This document shows, piece by piece, positions 24,389 to 31,855 of a DNA stretch of 64,000 bases. The DNA comes from Salinivirgaceae bacterium (lineage in GTDB: Bacteria > Bacteroidota > Bacteroidia > Bacteroidales > SZUA-534), in the NCBI GenBank assembly GCA_017645945.1, contig JAGCNL010000015.1, forward strand, positions 30,592-94,591, given 5' to 3'. Within the stretch, counting starts at the first letter, position 1, and each line of letters begins with the position of its first letter. Made by a program: the position numbers and the translations under genes. Below the pieces are notes generated by a model. The model saw only the letters and a program-made list of their open reading frames with translations, ran no database searches and was not told the origin of the DNA.

Positions 24389-25987
24389 TTACGCCAATTT
24401 AGTCTTCAGTTTTGTGCGGCGGGTGCGGACAGTTACTGGGGAGATATTTAGAATTTCAGCCACATCTTCGTCTTTTTTGGAAAAAGCCTCGTCAACCATG
24501 ACAAAGATTTTCTCGTCGATGGAAAGATTCCTATAGTGATTGAAAACATTCTTCACCCTATTTGCATCGTTGTACATGCTGTAGAATATGCAGTGAACCC
24601 AAAAATCTTTATCGTTTGCAATGCATTCGTTGTTCTCGATTTTGTGATAAATATTCTGCCCAATTTCCAGCACTTCAGCAATATATTTCTTGGTGTTGGT
24701 GTATTCTTGATTATCAGACAATTCGTTAAGCTTTGAATTTTCCGATTCCAAATTCTTTATGTGCAACTCATGGTCGGTGATTGTACGTTTGGCTTCGCAC
24801 AAATCGTTAAACAATTGCAAGTTGCTGTTTTCCCATTCCAGTTCTTTTTGAATGGTCATTTGCTTTTCGTGTTTGCGCCTTAAGTGAAGAATAACACAGA
24901 TGGCACACAAAACCACAATGGCAGAAATGCAGATACTTACATTTCTGGTATATACAATTTGTTGTTTCTCAAAATCGAACTTTCGCTGCATCTCCAATAA
25001 GAATTTGTTTCGGTCTTCAACCAAAATCTCTTCATAAGTGCTAATGATTTTATCTGAAACGCTTTTCAAATCCTCTATGTCGTTGCTATCGTAGTGTTTT
25101 TGTGCAAGTTCCGCATAGATTGCAATTTTTTCTTTATTCCACGTCAACATAAGAGCCGAATCACAATAAAGATTTGCTGTTGCGCAATCGTTTTTGGTAA
25201 AAAAGATTTTCATTAAATTATAGTAGGCCGATGACATTTTTTTATGCTTTAATGCGATAACAAAATATCTCTGGGCAGAATCAATATTTGTCCCCATAAA
25301 ACTCTCACCTAATAAACTATAGACAAAAGCTTTGTCATTGTCATTAATGAATTTGACAAGTTTGGTGCACTCATTAATGCAATAATCAGAACTGTCTGGC
25401 ATTTCCATTCTATGGTAAACGGTTGAAAGTCTTAATAATCCGTAGGCAATATCTCTGTCGTTTTTAAGTTTTTTCGCATAGTAATACTCCTTTTTGGCAT
25501 ATTTTAACGATTCTTCATAATTTCTCAATATGCCATTAGAATATGAAAGTGCCGAACATATTTTGTTTTTAAGGTTGTTGTCGGAGGTTTCTTCCGATAG
25601 CTTTTCGGCTTCTTTAAGCAACAGAACTGTTTCTTGTGTCAGCATATTGTGGTCTACATCTATCATTGCCTTATAGTAATAGGCGGTTGCTAATTTCTGC
25701 GCGTTGTAATGTTTTTGGTAGTAGTCGATGCTGAAATCTATATCCTTGAAATCATATTTGGTAGCGTGAAGCATATAATCTGTCTGGGTTTTCAGAATGT
25801 TGTAATAGGCGCTGTCTGCTTCTGTCTCGGGTGTTATTCCTCTTAACAATGATTTTGCCGAATCGGGGAAATTGGCGAATAAGACGGAATCAACGTGTTC
25901 GAGTTGACGGTATGTGTTGCTTTTTGGGGAACAAGCAACAATAAAAACCATTGAAAACAATACTACAATCAGACCGTTTTTCTTCAT
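24389..25987 (-). CDS. Membrane-spanning TPR regulator with C-terminal HTH
   Basis: The 532-residue protein starts with a lipoprotein-like signal (VFIVACSP, Cys19), followed by TPR-like helices (about 60-340), one transmembrane helix (about 349-369), a coiled coil (about 372-430) and a C-terminal helix-turn-helix (about 490-532, DVAEILNISPVTVRTRR). This layout is a one-component regulator family common in Bacteroidota: a periplasmic TPR sensor and a cytoplasmic DNA-binding tail. It is divergent from the DUF3244-like/C10 protease genes, whose promoter region carries two palindromes, so it is the obvious candidate regulator of them. Confidence 0.8.
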   Translation of the reverse strand: MKKNGLIVVLFSMVFIVACSPKSNTYRQLEHVDSVLFANFPDSAKSLLRGITPETEADSAYYNILKTQTDYMLHATKYDFKDIDFSIDYYQKHYNAQKLATAYYYKAMIDVDHNMLTQETVLLLKEAEKLSEETSDNNLKNKICSALSYSNGILRNYEESLKYAKKEYYYAKKLKNDRDIAYGLLRLSTVYHRMEMPDSSDYCINECTKLVKFINDNDKAFVYSLLGESFMGTNIDSAQRYFVIALKHKKMSSAYYNLMKIFFTKNDCATANLYCDSALMLTWNKEKIAIYAELAQKHYDSNDIEDLKSVSDKIISTYEEILVEDRNKFLLEMQRKFDFEKQQIVYTRNVSICISAIVVLCAICVILHLRRKHEKQMTIQKELEWENSNLQLFNDLCEAKRTITDHELHIKNLESENSKLNELSDNQEYTNTKKYIAEVLEIGQNIYHKIENNECIANDKDFWVHCIFYSMYNDANRVKNVFNHYRNLSIDEKIFVMVDEAFSKKDEDVAEILNISPVTVRTRRTKLKTKLA

Positions 25988-26005
25988 ATCAATATCTCTT
26001 TTTTA

Positions 26006-26033
26006 CAAAATTAGTTTTTTTCGGCGGTACAAA
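26006..26033 (-). promoter_or_regulatory. Promoter of the TPR-HTH regulator
   Basis: TAATTTTG on the minus strand (26006-26013) with TTTG at 26030-26033 upstream; the 16-base gap is slightly short. Confidence 0.4.
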
Positions 26034-26205
26034 CAGGCGTTTTTGTCCTAAAAATGTGCATATAACAGCTCTTTTTGGTGTAGAAAGCCCAAACGACCAC
26101 ACTGTTGCAATTATTGATATATTTATCTGTGTATCAATAATTTGCCCCCCCCTATTTTCTATGATTTTGTTTGTTAGGCTTTGTTGTGTTTTGGCCTTCG
26201 AAAAG

Positions 26206-26263
26206 TTGTTCCCAATGGGAACAAAGTTGATAATCAAACAAATAAGGTGTTCCCGTCGGGAAC
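26206..26263. promoter_or_regulatory. Operator pair, copy 1 (GTTCCC-N3-GGGAAC)
   Basis: Two palindromes, TTGTTCCC-AAT-GGGAACAA (26206-26224) and GTTCCC-GTC-GGGAAC (26249-26263), have centres 41 bp apart, about four helical turns, which places both on one face of the DNA. They lie just upstream of the -33 region of the 26330 gene. The same arrangement recurs at 29643-29702. Confidence 0.65.
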
Positions 26264-26269
26264 AACCTA

Positions 26270-26301
26270 TTGCAAGCCCGATAGTGCCCCCTATAATTTT
26301 G
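26270..26301 (+). promoter_or_regulatory. Promoter of the DUF3244-like / C10 protease genes
   Basis: TTG (26270-26272, within TATTGCAAG) and TAATTTTG (26294-26301) form -33 and -7 elements with a 21-base gap. Transcription would start about 25 bases before the ATG. Confidence 0.5.
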
Positions 26302-26329
26302 ACACAGCTAAACAAAAATTTCTTGAGAT

Positions 26330-26716
26330 ATGAAAAAAGTATTTTTTATGGCTGTATTGTTTGCAGTATCGGGTATGATGGCAGAAGTTTCTGCACAAAC
26401 AACAGAAAGTGGGACGTCGGGTGGTAGTAATAATGATGACAATACATTTCACATGCCGCACAAATGCCCCAAACCAAATCAGACACCACAAGTCTCCTAT
26501 AACACCGCATCAACAGTATTAAACGTGTTGTTCCCTGGCAACAGCCAAGGTGGCAAAGTTGAAATATACCGCAATGGTGCGAAGGTGGTTAACGCTGCGG
26601 TTCCAGCAGGAGCAAGTCTTAACTATATGTTGCGCAATTATGGCAAAGGTGAGTTTAAAATTATTGTCAGACAAGGGAATACGGTGGTTTTCAGCAAACA
26701 AGTTACAGTGAAATGA
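26330..26716 (+). CDS. Small secreted DUF3244-like protein
   Basis: A 128-residue protein with a signal peptide (cleavage near EVSAQ, about residue 23), a Ser/Gly/Asn-rich stretch, and an about 70-residue beta-sandwich-like domain (VEIYRNGAKVVNAAVPAG, then LRNYGKGEFKIIVRQGN). The pattern resembles DUF3244, a family of small secreted Bacteroides proteins. It is the first gene before a C10 protease with a 32-base gap, so it could be an inhibitor or partner of that protease. A decayed second copy lies at 29763-30039. Function is not established. Confidence 0.6.
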   Translation: MKKVFFMAVLFAVSGMMAEVSAQTTESGTSGGSNNDDNTFHMPHKCPKPNQTPQVSYNTASTVLNVLFPGNSQGGKVEIYRNGAKVVNAAVPAGASLNYMLRNYGKGEFKIIVRQGNTVVFSKQVTVK

Positions 26717-26748
26717 ATATGTTCTTTAAATAACTAAAAACTCTAATT

Positions 26749-28068
26749 ATGGTTAAACTAAAATTATGTGAAAGATTTTCAAGGAATTTCTTTTTCAAAG
26801 CCAGCGGTTTGGCTCTAATAACCGCAATAACAATGTTCTCGTGCAACGACGAAAGCCCTATTGTCGAGAATAATGAAACGAATGATTATTTGTTGGATGA
26901 GTATGCGTTTTTCGACCCGTCTGATACACTAAACATCACAGTATGTGAAGCAGAAGACATTGCAACTGCATTTATGGATGAACTGGGTGGAATTGACAAT
27001 ACGTTCAAATCCAAAGGTTTACGTTATAGTTGCCGCAAAACGACAGTGATACCTGACGAAAACAGAGAACCTGCTCTTTATGCAATTAACCTTGACCCTG
27101 ACGGATTCTGTATTGTTGCAGCCACAAAAAAAACAGAAAGCATTCTCGCTTATTGCGATCAGGGGAAATTCGATTTTAATAATTTGCCAGAAGGCTTGGC
27201 TGAATGGATGATAGAAAAGATAGAAATTATACAGGAGACTAGAGGTGAAGCGTCAATTTCAACATTCAACCCCAATATACCGCCCAAAGATAGTGGAATG
27301 TTGCCCAATGGAAAGAGGGAGGCTGATGATCAATATATTATTGATACATACGGACCTCTGCTAAAAACCGAATGGGACCAATTTTCTCCATATAATATTA
27401 TGTGTCCAAGTTGTGGAATAAATGACAATTGTGCTGCAGGCTGTGTGGCTATTGCTGCCGCTCAAGTTATACGATATTGGGAACCTTGTGTAACATATAA
27501 TTCTCACACATATTTATGGAAAGATATGCCAAATACAACTAAAAACTATAACATAGATAATTTCATCAGACAAGACAAGGGGGTTGTTTCTATGGCTTGG
27601 CTCATTAATGATGTTGGAGTTGCTGTTGATATGGATTATGGCTGTGATAAATCAAGTGCGAAATCAGAGAAAATACCTAACGTATTGAAACAATATTTTG
27701 CGTTCAACGATGACTGTATCTGCGAAGAACTATCAAATAGCAAGGCGGAGCCAAAATTGATAAACAATATAATGAAAAAACAACCTGTAATAATGGCAGG
27801 TTACAGAACAAAAAAATATTTGGGATTAGTCTATCAAAACGGTCATGCTTGGGTTTGCGATGGATACAAAAAAATTACGCACAAGTATAAAAATTCAGTT
27901 GTTGAAACTTATAAATATTACCACATGAACTGGGGGTGGGGAGGAACAGATAATGGGTGGTTTACACTTGACTTAAAATATCACGAATCTGACCACAATG
28001 ACAAGGGAGATAAGGGGTATATTTACAAAAGAAAATATATAACCAATATCCGTCCAAAGGCAAATTAA
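26749..28068 (+). CDS. C10-family (streptopain-type) cysteine protease, lipoprotein
   Basis: A 439-residue protein with a lipoprotein signal (TMFSCND, Cys32), an N-terminal propeptide-like region (about 60-190) and a C10 catalytic domain. Cys232 lies in AAGCVAIAAAQVIRYW, His366 in NGHAWVCDGY, and the NWGWGG motif is at 394-399, as in streptopain and the Bacteroides fragilis Bfp proteases. Anchored in the outer membrane it would degrade proteins at the cell surface. It lies between two small secreted proteins, either of which might be its inhibitor. Confidence 0.88.
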   Translation: MVKLKLCERFSRNFFFKASGLALITAITMFSCNDESPIVENNETNDYLLDEYAFFDPSDTLNITVCEAEDIATAFMDELGGIDNTFKSKGLRYSCRKTTVIPDENREPALYAINLDPDGFCIVAATKKTESILAYCDQGKFDFNNLPEGLAEWMIEKIEIIQETRGEASISTFNPNIPPKDSGMLPNGKREADDQYIIDTYGPLLKTEWDQFSPYNIMCPSCGINDNCAAGCVAIAAAQVIRYWEPCVTYNSHTYLWKDMPNTTKNYNIDNFIRQDKGVVSMAWLINDVGVAVDMDYGCDKSSAKSEKIPNVLKQYFAFNDDCICEELSNSKAEPKLINNIMKKQPVIMAGYRTKKYLGLVYQNGHAWVCDGYKKITHKYKNSVVETYKYYHMNWGWGGTDNGWFTLDLKYHESDHNDKGDKGYIYKRKYITNIRPKAN

Positions 28069-28093
28069 ATGAAGGACTTAAAACGTAAAGAAA

Positions 28094-28579
28094 ATGAGAA
28101 ACATATTTTTAATAGTAGCGATTATTACTACATTAATGGCTTGCAAAAAAAATGATGTCGAGCGTGAATGCATTGAAACTCAATTATGCCTTATAATACT
28201 CGACAAGGACAGCACCGATATGCTGAATCCAGATAATCCTAATGGTTATAAATTTTGTGAAATGGGTTTATATAAAGATTTGGAATTGAAGGATAGACTC
28301 ACAAATGGTTGGTATTTGGGTTCGGAAGAGTGTTGTGTTAGTAACATTAAATTTGAAAAAAAAATATACTATTTCATTCGGTTCATTGCTCCAATGGATA
28401 GCATGGAAAAGAGAGATGGAAAAGTGGTATGGTGCGCCACATCGTACTTGAAATTAAACGAAACCACTATAGACACTGTTTATACCGAAGTTGTGGAAAC
28501 CGAATATTCACAAATTCTAAAAAAGGTTTTATACAACGGCGTGGACATTTCAAGAACAAGGTTGGTAATAAAAAAATAA
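28094..28579 (+). CDS. Small lipoprotein of unknown function next to the C10 protease
   Basis: A 161-residue protein with a short lipoprotein signal (TLMACKK, Cys17) and five further cysteines. It starts 25 bases after the protease stop, so the two are probably co-transcribed. I do not recognise a family. The position after a C10 protease is where inhibitors are found in some Bacteroides loci, but no sequence evidence supports that role here. Confidence 0.6.
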   Translation: MRNIFLIVAIITTLMACKKNDVERECIETQLCLIILDKDSTDMLNPDNPNGYKFCEMGLYKDLELKDRLTNGWYLGSEECCVSNIKFEKKIYYFIRFIAPMDSMEKRDGKVVWCATSYLKLNETTIDTVYTEVVETEYSQILKKVLYNGVDISRTRLVIKK

Positions 28580-28709
28580 CAACGCCAATAATAGCTGAAA
28601 TCCGTAGGTAGTCTTTTGAGTTCGGCTCCTGCGGTTTTCAGCAAATGTTAAGCACATATTTTAATTTAATAGATAAATGAATTACTAACAATTAAAAGAG
28701 GAGGTTTTT

Positions 28710-29012
28710 ATGAATTACAAAGTGCATAATTTGCGAGCAGGTGGCCGCCCTGTCCCAAATGGATATTCTTCATGGATAGATTATTGGGAAAAATCAACTG
28801 GTCTAAAAGCTACATCCTGTCACAATACGGTTTGCAATGTTTCATCTCGTAATGCCAATATGGACGGTGCTCACGTACAACGTGACACGCCTAACGATAA
28901 TCGTTGGTGGATAGTTCCACTTTGTCATAGATGCAACACCCAATTTGGGGCGCATTTTACAGTATCGGGGCCATTGGTTAATGTTTTAGATCCATCTATC
29001 ATTTTATGGTAA
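28710..29012 (+). CDS. HNH-like zinc-ribbon protein
   Basis: A 100-residue protein with Cys37 and Cys42, an MDGAHVQRDT segment (His55), and WWIVPLCHRCN with Cys72 and Cys75. Two Cys pairs around a central GAHV is the layout of small HNH nuclease-like proteins. The second catalytic His of HNH is not obvious, so activity is uncertain. It is preceded by GAGGAGG 6 bases before the ATG, a strong ribosome-binding site that is rare in this genome and suggests a foreign or phage origin. Confidence 0.55.
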   Translation: MNYKVHNLRAGGRPVPNGYSSWIDYWEKSTGLKATSCHNTVCNVSSRNANMDGAHVQRDTPNDNRWWIVPLCHRCNTQFGAHFTVSGPLVNVLDPSIILW

Positions 29013-29154
29013 TGCTGTTTATGCGTTAAAAGTAGCTATTTTCGTTTTTTCTGCGGGCAGTTTGTTTGTCGCGCTGTGTTCAGTGCCTCGCTGTGAGTTG
29101 GCGGTGACATCAAGAGCGAGCCTCGCAAGTACGACAGCCAGTGAATGTTATCGC

Positions 29155-29280
29155 AGATGCTTACAAATCCGCAGATGGCCTTTTGCAAAAGAGGTTGCCT
29201 GCGGATTTTTTTGTGGATTAAAACTCTTCTTAATGTTTCATGTAACTATGCTATATGTTCACATATGTTAAAAGATTAGC
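29155..29280. repeat. Dispersed repeat R1, copy 1 (terminator-like)
   Basis: Copy 1 contains AAATCCGCAG (29165-29174) and CTGCGG plus seven T (29199-29212), then CTTAATGTTTCATG and CTATGCTATATGTT. The same order recurs at 34217-34338 after the TonB receptor gene. Copy 1 follows no gene closely, so it looks like a displaced or duplicated 3' flank. Confidence 0.6.
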
Positions 29281-29314
29281 GGGTGAGGTCTGTGATTGAT
29301 GAAAAGGCTAAATA

Positions 29315-29464
29315 CTACCAAAGAATTCTGCAAGAAAAATCCTCCGGTTTCATGTTGCGCAGTTTCTCCATTTCGGTGCGTTTGCGCGCCTTCATATTCT
29401 TAACCGCCTCCAAAAGCTTTTCCGAAGGGTTGTTGATGATTGCTGGTTCTTTTGTATGTGACAT
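29315..29464 (-). CDS. Small 49-residue protein, possible gene remnant
   Basis: The minus strand encodes MSHTKEPAIINNPSEKLLEA followed by a basic stretch and ends LRNMKPEDFSCRILW. The same C-terminus, LRNMKPENFSCRILL, is found without a start codon at about 36044-36112, so this is a real repeated coding motif. Charged, helical, no signal peptide. Function unknown; it may be the tail of a larger lost gene. Confidence 0.45.
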   Translation of the reverse strand: MSHTKEPAIINNPSEKLLEAVKNMKARKRTEMEKLRNMKPEDFSCRILW

Positions 29465-29642
29465 TTTCTCAAAACATTACGATTGTGTCGCACAAATTAA
29501 TAACTATTAAATACAATTTCAAAATATAATTCAGTGCTGCTTGTTAATATTCAAATTTTGATTATACATAGTTATTAAATGAATGGCGTAAAATACAGCG
29601 TTTTGCACCTTCGCCACTTTATTATCCCTCATCTCAAAAACA

Positions 29643-29702
29643 TGTTCCCAACAGGAACAGTGCTGATAACCAGCCAAATGAGTTGTTCCCAGCGGGAACA
29701 AC
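29643..29702. promoter_or_regulatory. Operator pair, copy 2
   Basis: TGTTCC-N5-GGAACA (29643-29659) and GTTGTTCCC-AGC-GGGAACAAC (29682-29702) have centres 41 bp apart, exactly as in copy 1. The following ACCTATTGCAAG is shared. The -7 region reads TATTTTG at 29730, one base short of TAnnTTTG, so this promoter may be damaged. Confidence 0.6.
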
Positions 29703-29762
29703 CTATTGCAAGACAGGTGGTGCCGCCTTTATTTTGATGCAGCAAACAAAAAAATTACTGAA

Positions 29763-30039
29763 ATGAAAATTGGATTTTTTTGGCAGCAATACTTGCAGCA
29801 TTTTGTGCAACTTCAAAAGTGTCGGCACAAACTAATGGTGAGGAAACGTGACGTTTCCGACCAATGGTCAAGGAGGCGAAGTTGGAATTTACCGTAACGG
29901 TGTAAAGGTGGTTAACACCACGGCTCCAGCAGGCGCAACGCTCAACTACGCGCTGCGCGATTATGGTAAAGGCGACTACTCAATTGTTGTAAGTCAGGGG
30001 AATACGGTGGTTTATAGTAATAATGTAGTAGTAAAATGA
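29763..30039 (+). pseudogene. Decayed DUF3244-like gene (second copy)
   Basis: A signal-peptide reading (MKIGFF, then LAAILAAFCATSKVSAQTNGEE in a shifted frame) is broken by loss of one T in a homopolymer near 29775 and ends at a stop near 29852. The C-terminal domain continues in another frame to 30039 (GGEVGIYRNGVKVVNTTAP, then LRDYGKGDYSIVVSQGNTVV). It aligns with the 26330-26716 protein but lacks the Ser/Gly-rich linker and the start of the domain. It is therefore a paralogue with a frameshift and an internal deletion. Confidence 0.7.
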
Positions 30040-30079
30040 AAAACGACTTTTTATGTATAACTTTTAAAATTAATATTTT

Positions 30080-30883
30080 ATGAAAAAACATTTTTTATTA
30101 GGCTTATTGGCCTGTGCAATTATTTCGTGTGACAATCAAGAAGAAAACAATTTTGCTGGTTGTGGCACAACCTTTGTGAAATATGTTTATAAAGGCATAG
30201 AGTATGCGGTGGAAATGAAAGAATTAAGTGATGGCTCGTTTGTGGAAGTTTCAGAAATGGCTCCAGAATTGGAGCAAGCATTATCGTTGCCTGCTCCCTA
30301 TTTTGTCCAGGACTCGCTCGATACTGACAAGTTTTACTTATATGATTGTGTACCTCAGGATGTAAAAATCAGCGACGAAGAGAATACTCTTGTGGGCAAA
30401 ATGGGCAAACATATGGCTAAAGCGTGGAACGATGATGAATACGATAATGCAGGACTAGTGTACACTTATGATAGGGCAAACTATTTGGGAGATATATGTG
30501 TCTTTTTTACTGTCCGAGAATCGAATTTTAATGCACGAATGATGATTGATGGAAAAAATACGCAATATTGGGGAATCAGATATTTGTCAGTTTACGGTGC
30601 AGAAGACAAAATCACATCCATTAGAGTGTATGCAAATAAAAGCGGACAGAAGTGTGGCTATTTTAACATTAGGTTTTTTGAAGATCCTAATTATGAGGGT
30701 TCTTGTATTGAGCTGAAATGTAATTTTATGGATGCATTAGATTGTTTTCCAACAGACGAACAATACATTTGTGATATGCAAGCAAATTTGAATAAAGTTA
30801 TCCGGAAAAAACGGTTTTTAAGAAAAAACATAACATGGGATGACCGAATATCGTCACTTTATTATTACTATAAAAATTATTGA
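30080..30883 (+). CDS. Lipoprotein with a beta/gamma-crystallin-like motif
   Basis: A 267-residue lipoprotein (signal ending IISCDN, Cys17). The C-terminal part has IRFFEDPNYEGSCIELKC, which matches the Greek-key pattern of beta/gamma-crystallin domains, often calcium binding. The rest is unrecognised. It follows the pseudogene by 40 bases and precedes the DUF4249 gene by 6 bases, so it may be co-transcribed with the TonB receptor genes. Confidence 0.6.
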   Translation: MKKHFLLGLLACAIISCDNQEENNFAGCGTTFVKYVYKGIEYAVEMKELSDGSFVEVSEMAPELEQALSLPAPYFVQDSLDTDKFYLYDCVPQDVKISDEENTLVGKMGKHMAKAWNDDEYDNAGLVYTYDRANYLGDICVFFTVRESNFNARMMIDGKNTQYWGIRYLSVYGAEDKITSIRVYANKSGQKCGYFNIRFFEDPNYEGSCIELKCNFMDALDCFPTDEQYICDMQANLNKVIRKKRFLRKNITWDDRISSLYYYYKNY

Positions 30884-30889
30884 TAATTA

Positions 30890-31843
30890 ATGATTTTCCG
30901 ACATTTACTCCCGACTCTGTCTCTTATTGCCTTGCTATCATCGTGCGAAAAAGAGATTGAGTTGGCAACTAAAAGTAATAAGTGCATTGTCGCCAATGCG
31001 CTTATTACTGAAAATGAGCCCATTGCGATAAGGATTTTTAATGGGGTTGATTATATTGGCAAGAAAAGAAGCGAATTGTTGGAAAACGCAAATCTGACAG
31101 TTTATTGCAATGGGGAGTTGTTGGAAGAAATCAACGGCATAAATAGCGACAGCAGCTACCGCACATCAGTTGTGCCAAAATTTGGAGAAATATATTCAAT
31201 AAAAATTGATTGCCAACATTATCCGACAGCAACCGCATCGGCAACCGTGCCAAATCCCATACAGATAAAAGTACTTCAGCCCGACAGTGTGCAGATGTTT
31301 GTCGACATTGATGGTTATAAAACCTATGAATCATCGGGAGAAGTCGTGTTGTCTGTAACCGACACAACCGATGAGTTACGCTATTATTTGCTAACCGTAA
31401 CCGGATATGTTAAATATCCTGGCAACCCTGACACGGTAAAATACAGAATGACACCTGTTTACAATAATTTAACCGCACAACCGGCTTCGCTGTCCGATAT
31501 AATGACACACATGTTTGAATCGGCTGATGTGGAGCATGTTAAAGACAAAGAATATATTTTGTTTTCAAACCAGAATTGGCAGGGCAAATCCACAACGCTG
31601 CGTTTCGGGCTTTACAATTTTTCAGAAAAAGATGCTGACATTTATGTGATGGCGTTCGATGAGGAATATTATAAATATTTTATATCCAAAGAATTGCAAA
31701 GAAATGAGGATGAAGAAAGTCTTATGTTCAGCGAGCCGGTCAGCATCTACTCAAATGTGAAAAACGGATTGGGGCTGTTTGCGGGCTATAGCATGGCTAC
31801 AACAAAACTCTGCTCCGTCCGCGACACTATTTATGAGCATTGA
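30890..31843 (+). CDS. DUF4249 lipoprotein
   Basis: A 317-residue lipoprotein (ALLSSCEK, Cys19). It shows the DUF4249 pattern: KCIVANALITENEPIAIRI, a carboxypeptidase-like beta domain, a pivot with YYLLTVTGYV, and late aromatic strands. DUF4249 genes usually pair with a TonB-dependent receptor, as here (12-base gap). The pair is thought to take up or process a surface ligand; the ligand is unknown. Confidence 0.8.
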   Translation: MIFRHLLPTLSLIALLSSCEKEIELATKSNKCIVANALITENEPIAIRIFNGVDYIGKKRSELLENANLTVYCNGELLEEINGINSDSSYRTSVVPKFGEIYSIKIDCQHYPTATASATVPNPIQIKVLQPDSVQMFVDIDGYKTYESSGEVVLSVTDTTDELRYYLLTVTGYVKYPGNPDTVKYRMTPVYNNLTAQPASLSDIMTHMFESADVEHVKDKEYILFSNQNWQGKSTTLRFGLYNFSEKDADIYVMAFDEEYYKYFISKELQRNEDEESLMFSEPVSIYSNVKNGLGLFAGYSMATTKLCSVRDTIYEH

Positions 31844-31855
31844 AAAAGGAATTAA

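Larger units (their letters stand above)
25988..26329. other. Divergent regulatory region with two palindromes
   Basis: The 342 bases between the TPR-HTH gene and the DUF3244-like gene contain promoters for both directions and the GTTCCC-N3-GGGAAC palindrome pair. No protein-coding frame is convincing. Confidence 0.65.
29013..29762. other. Repeat-rich intergenic stretch
   Basis: This 750-base stretch holds a terminator-like repeat (29165-29212), a 49-codon minus-strand ORF (29315-29464) and the second operator pair (29643-29702). The rest shows no gene; fragments such as 29062-29271 (+) have no family features. Confidence 0.5.

Noticed and set aside
29062..29271. Plus-strand ORF after the HNH-like gene
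   Set aside because: It spans the terminator repeat R1 and has no recognisable features.
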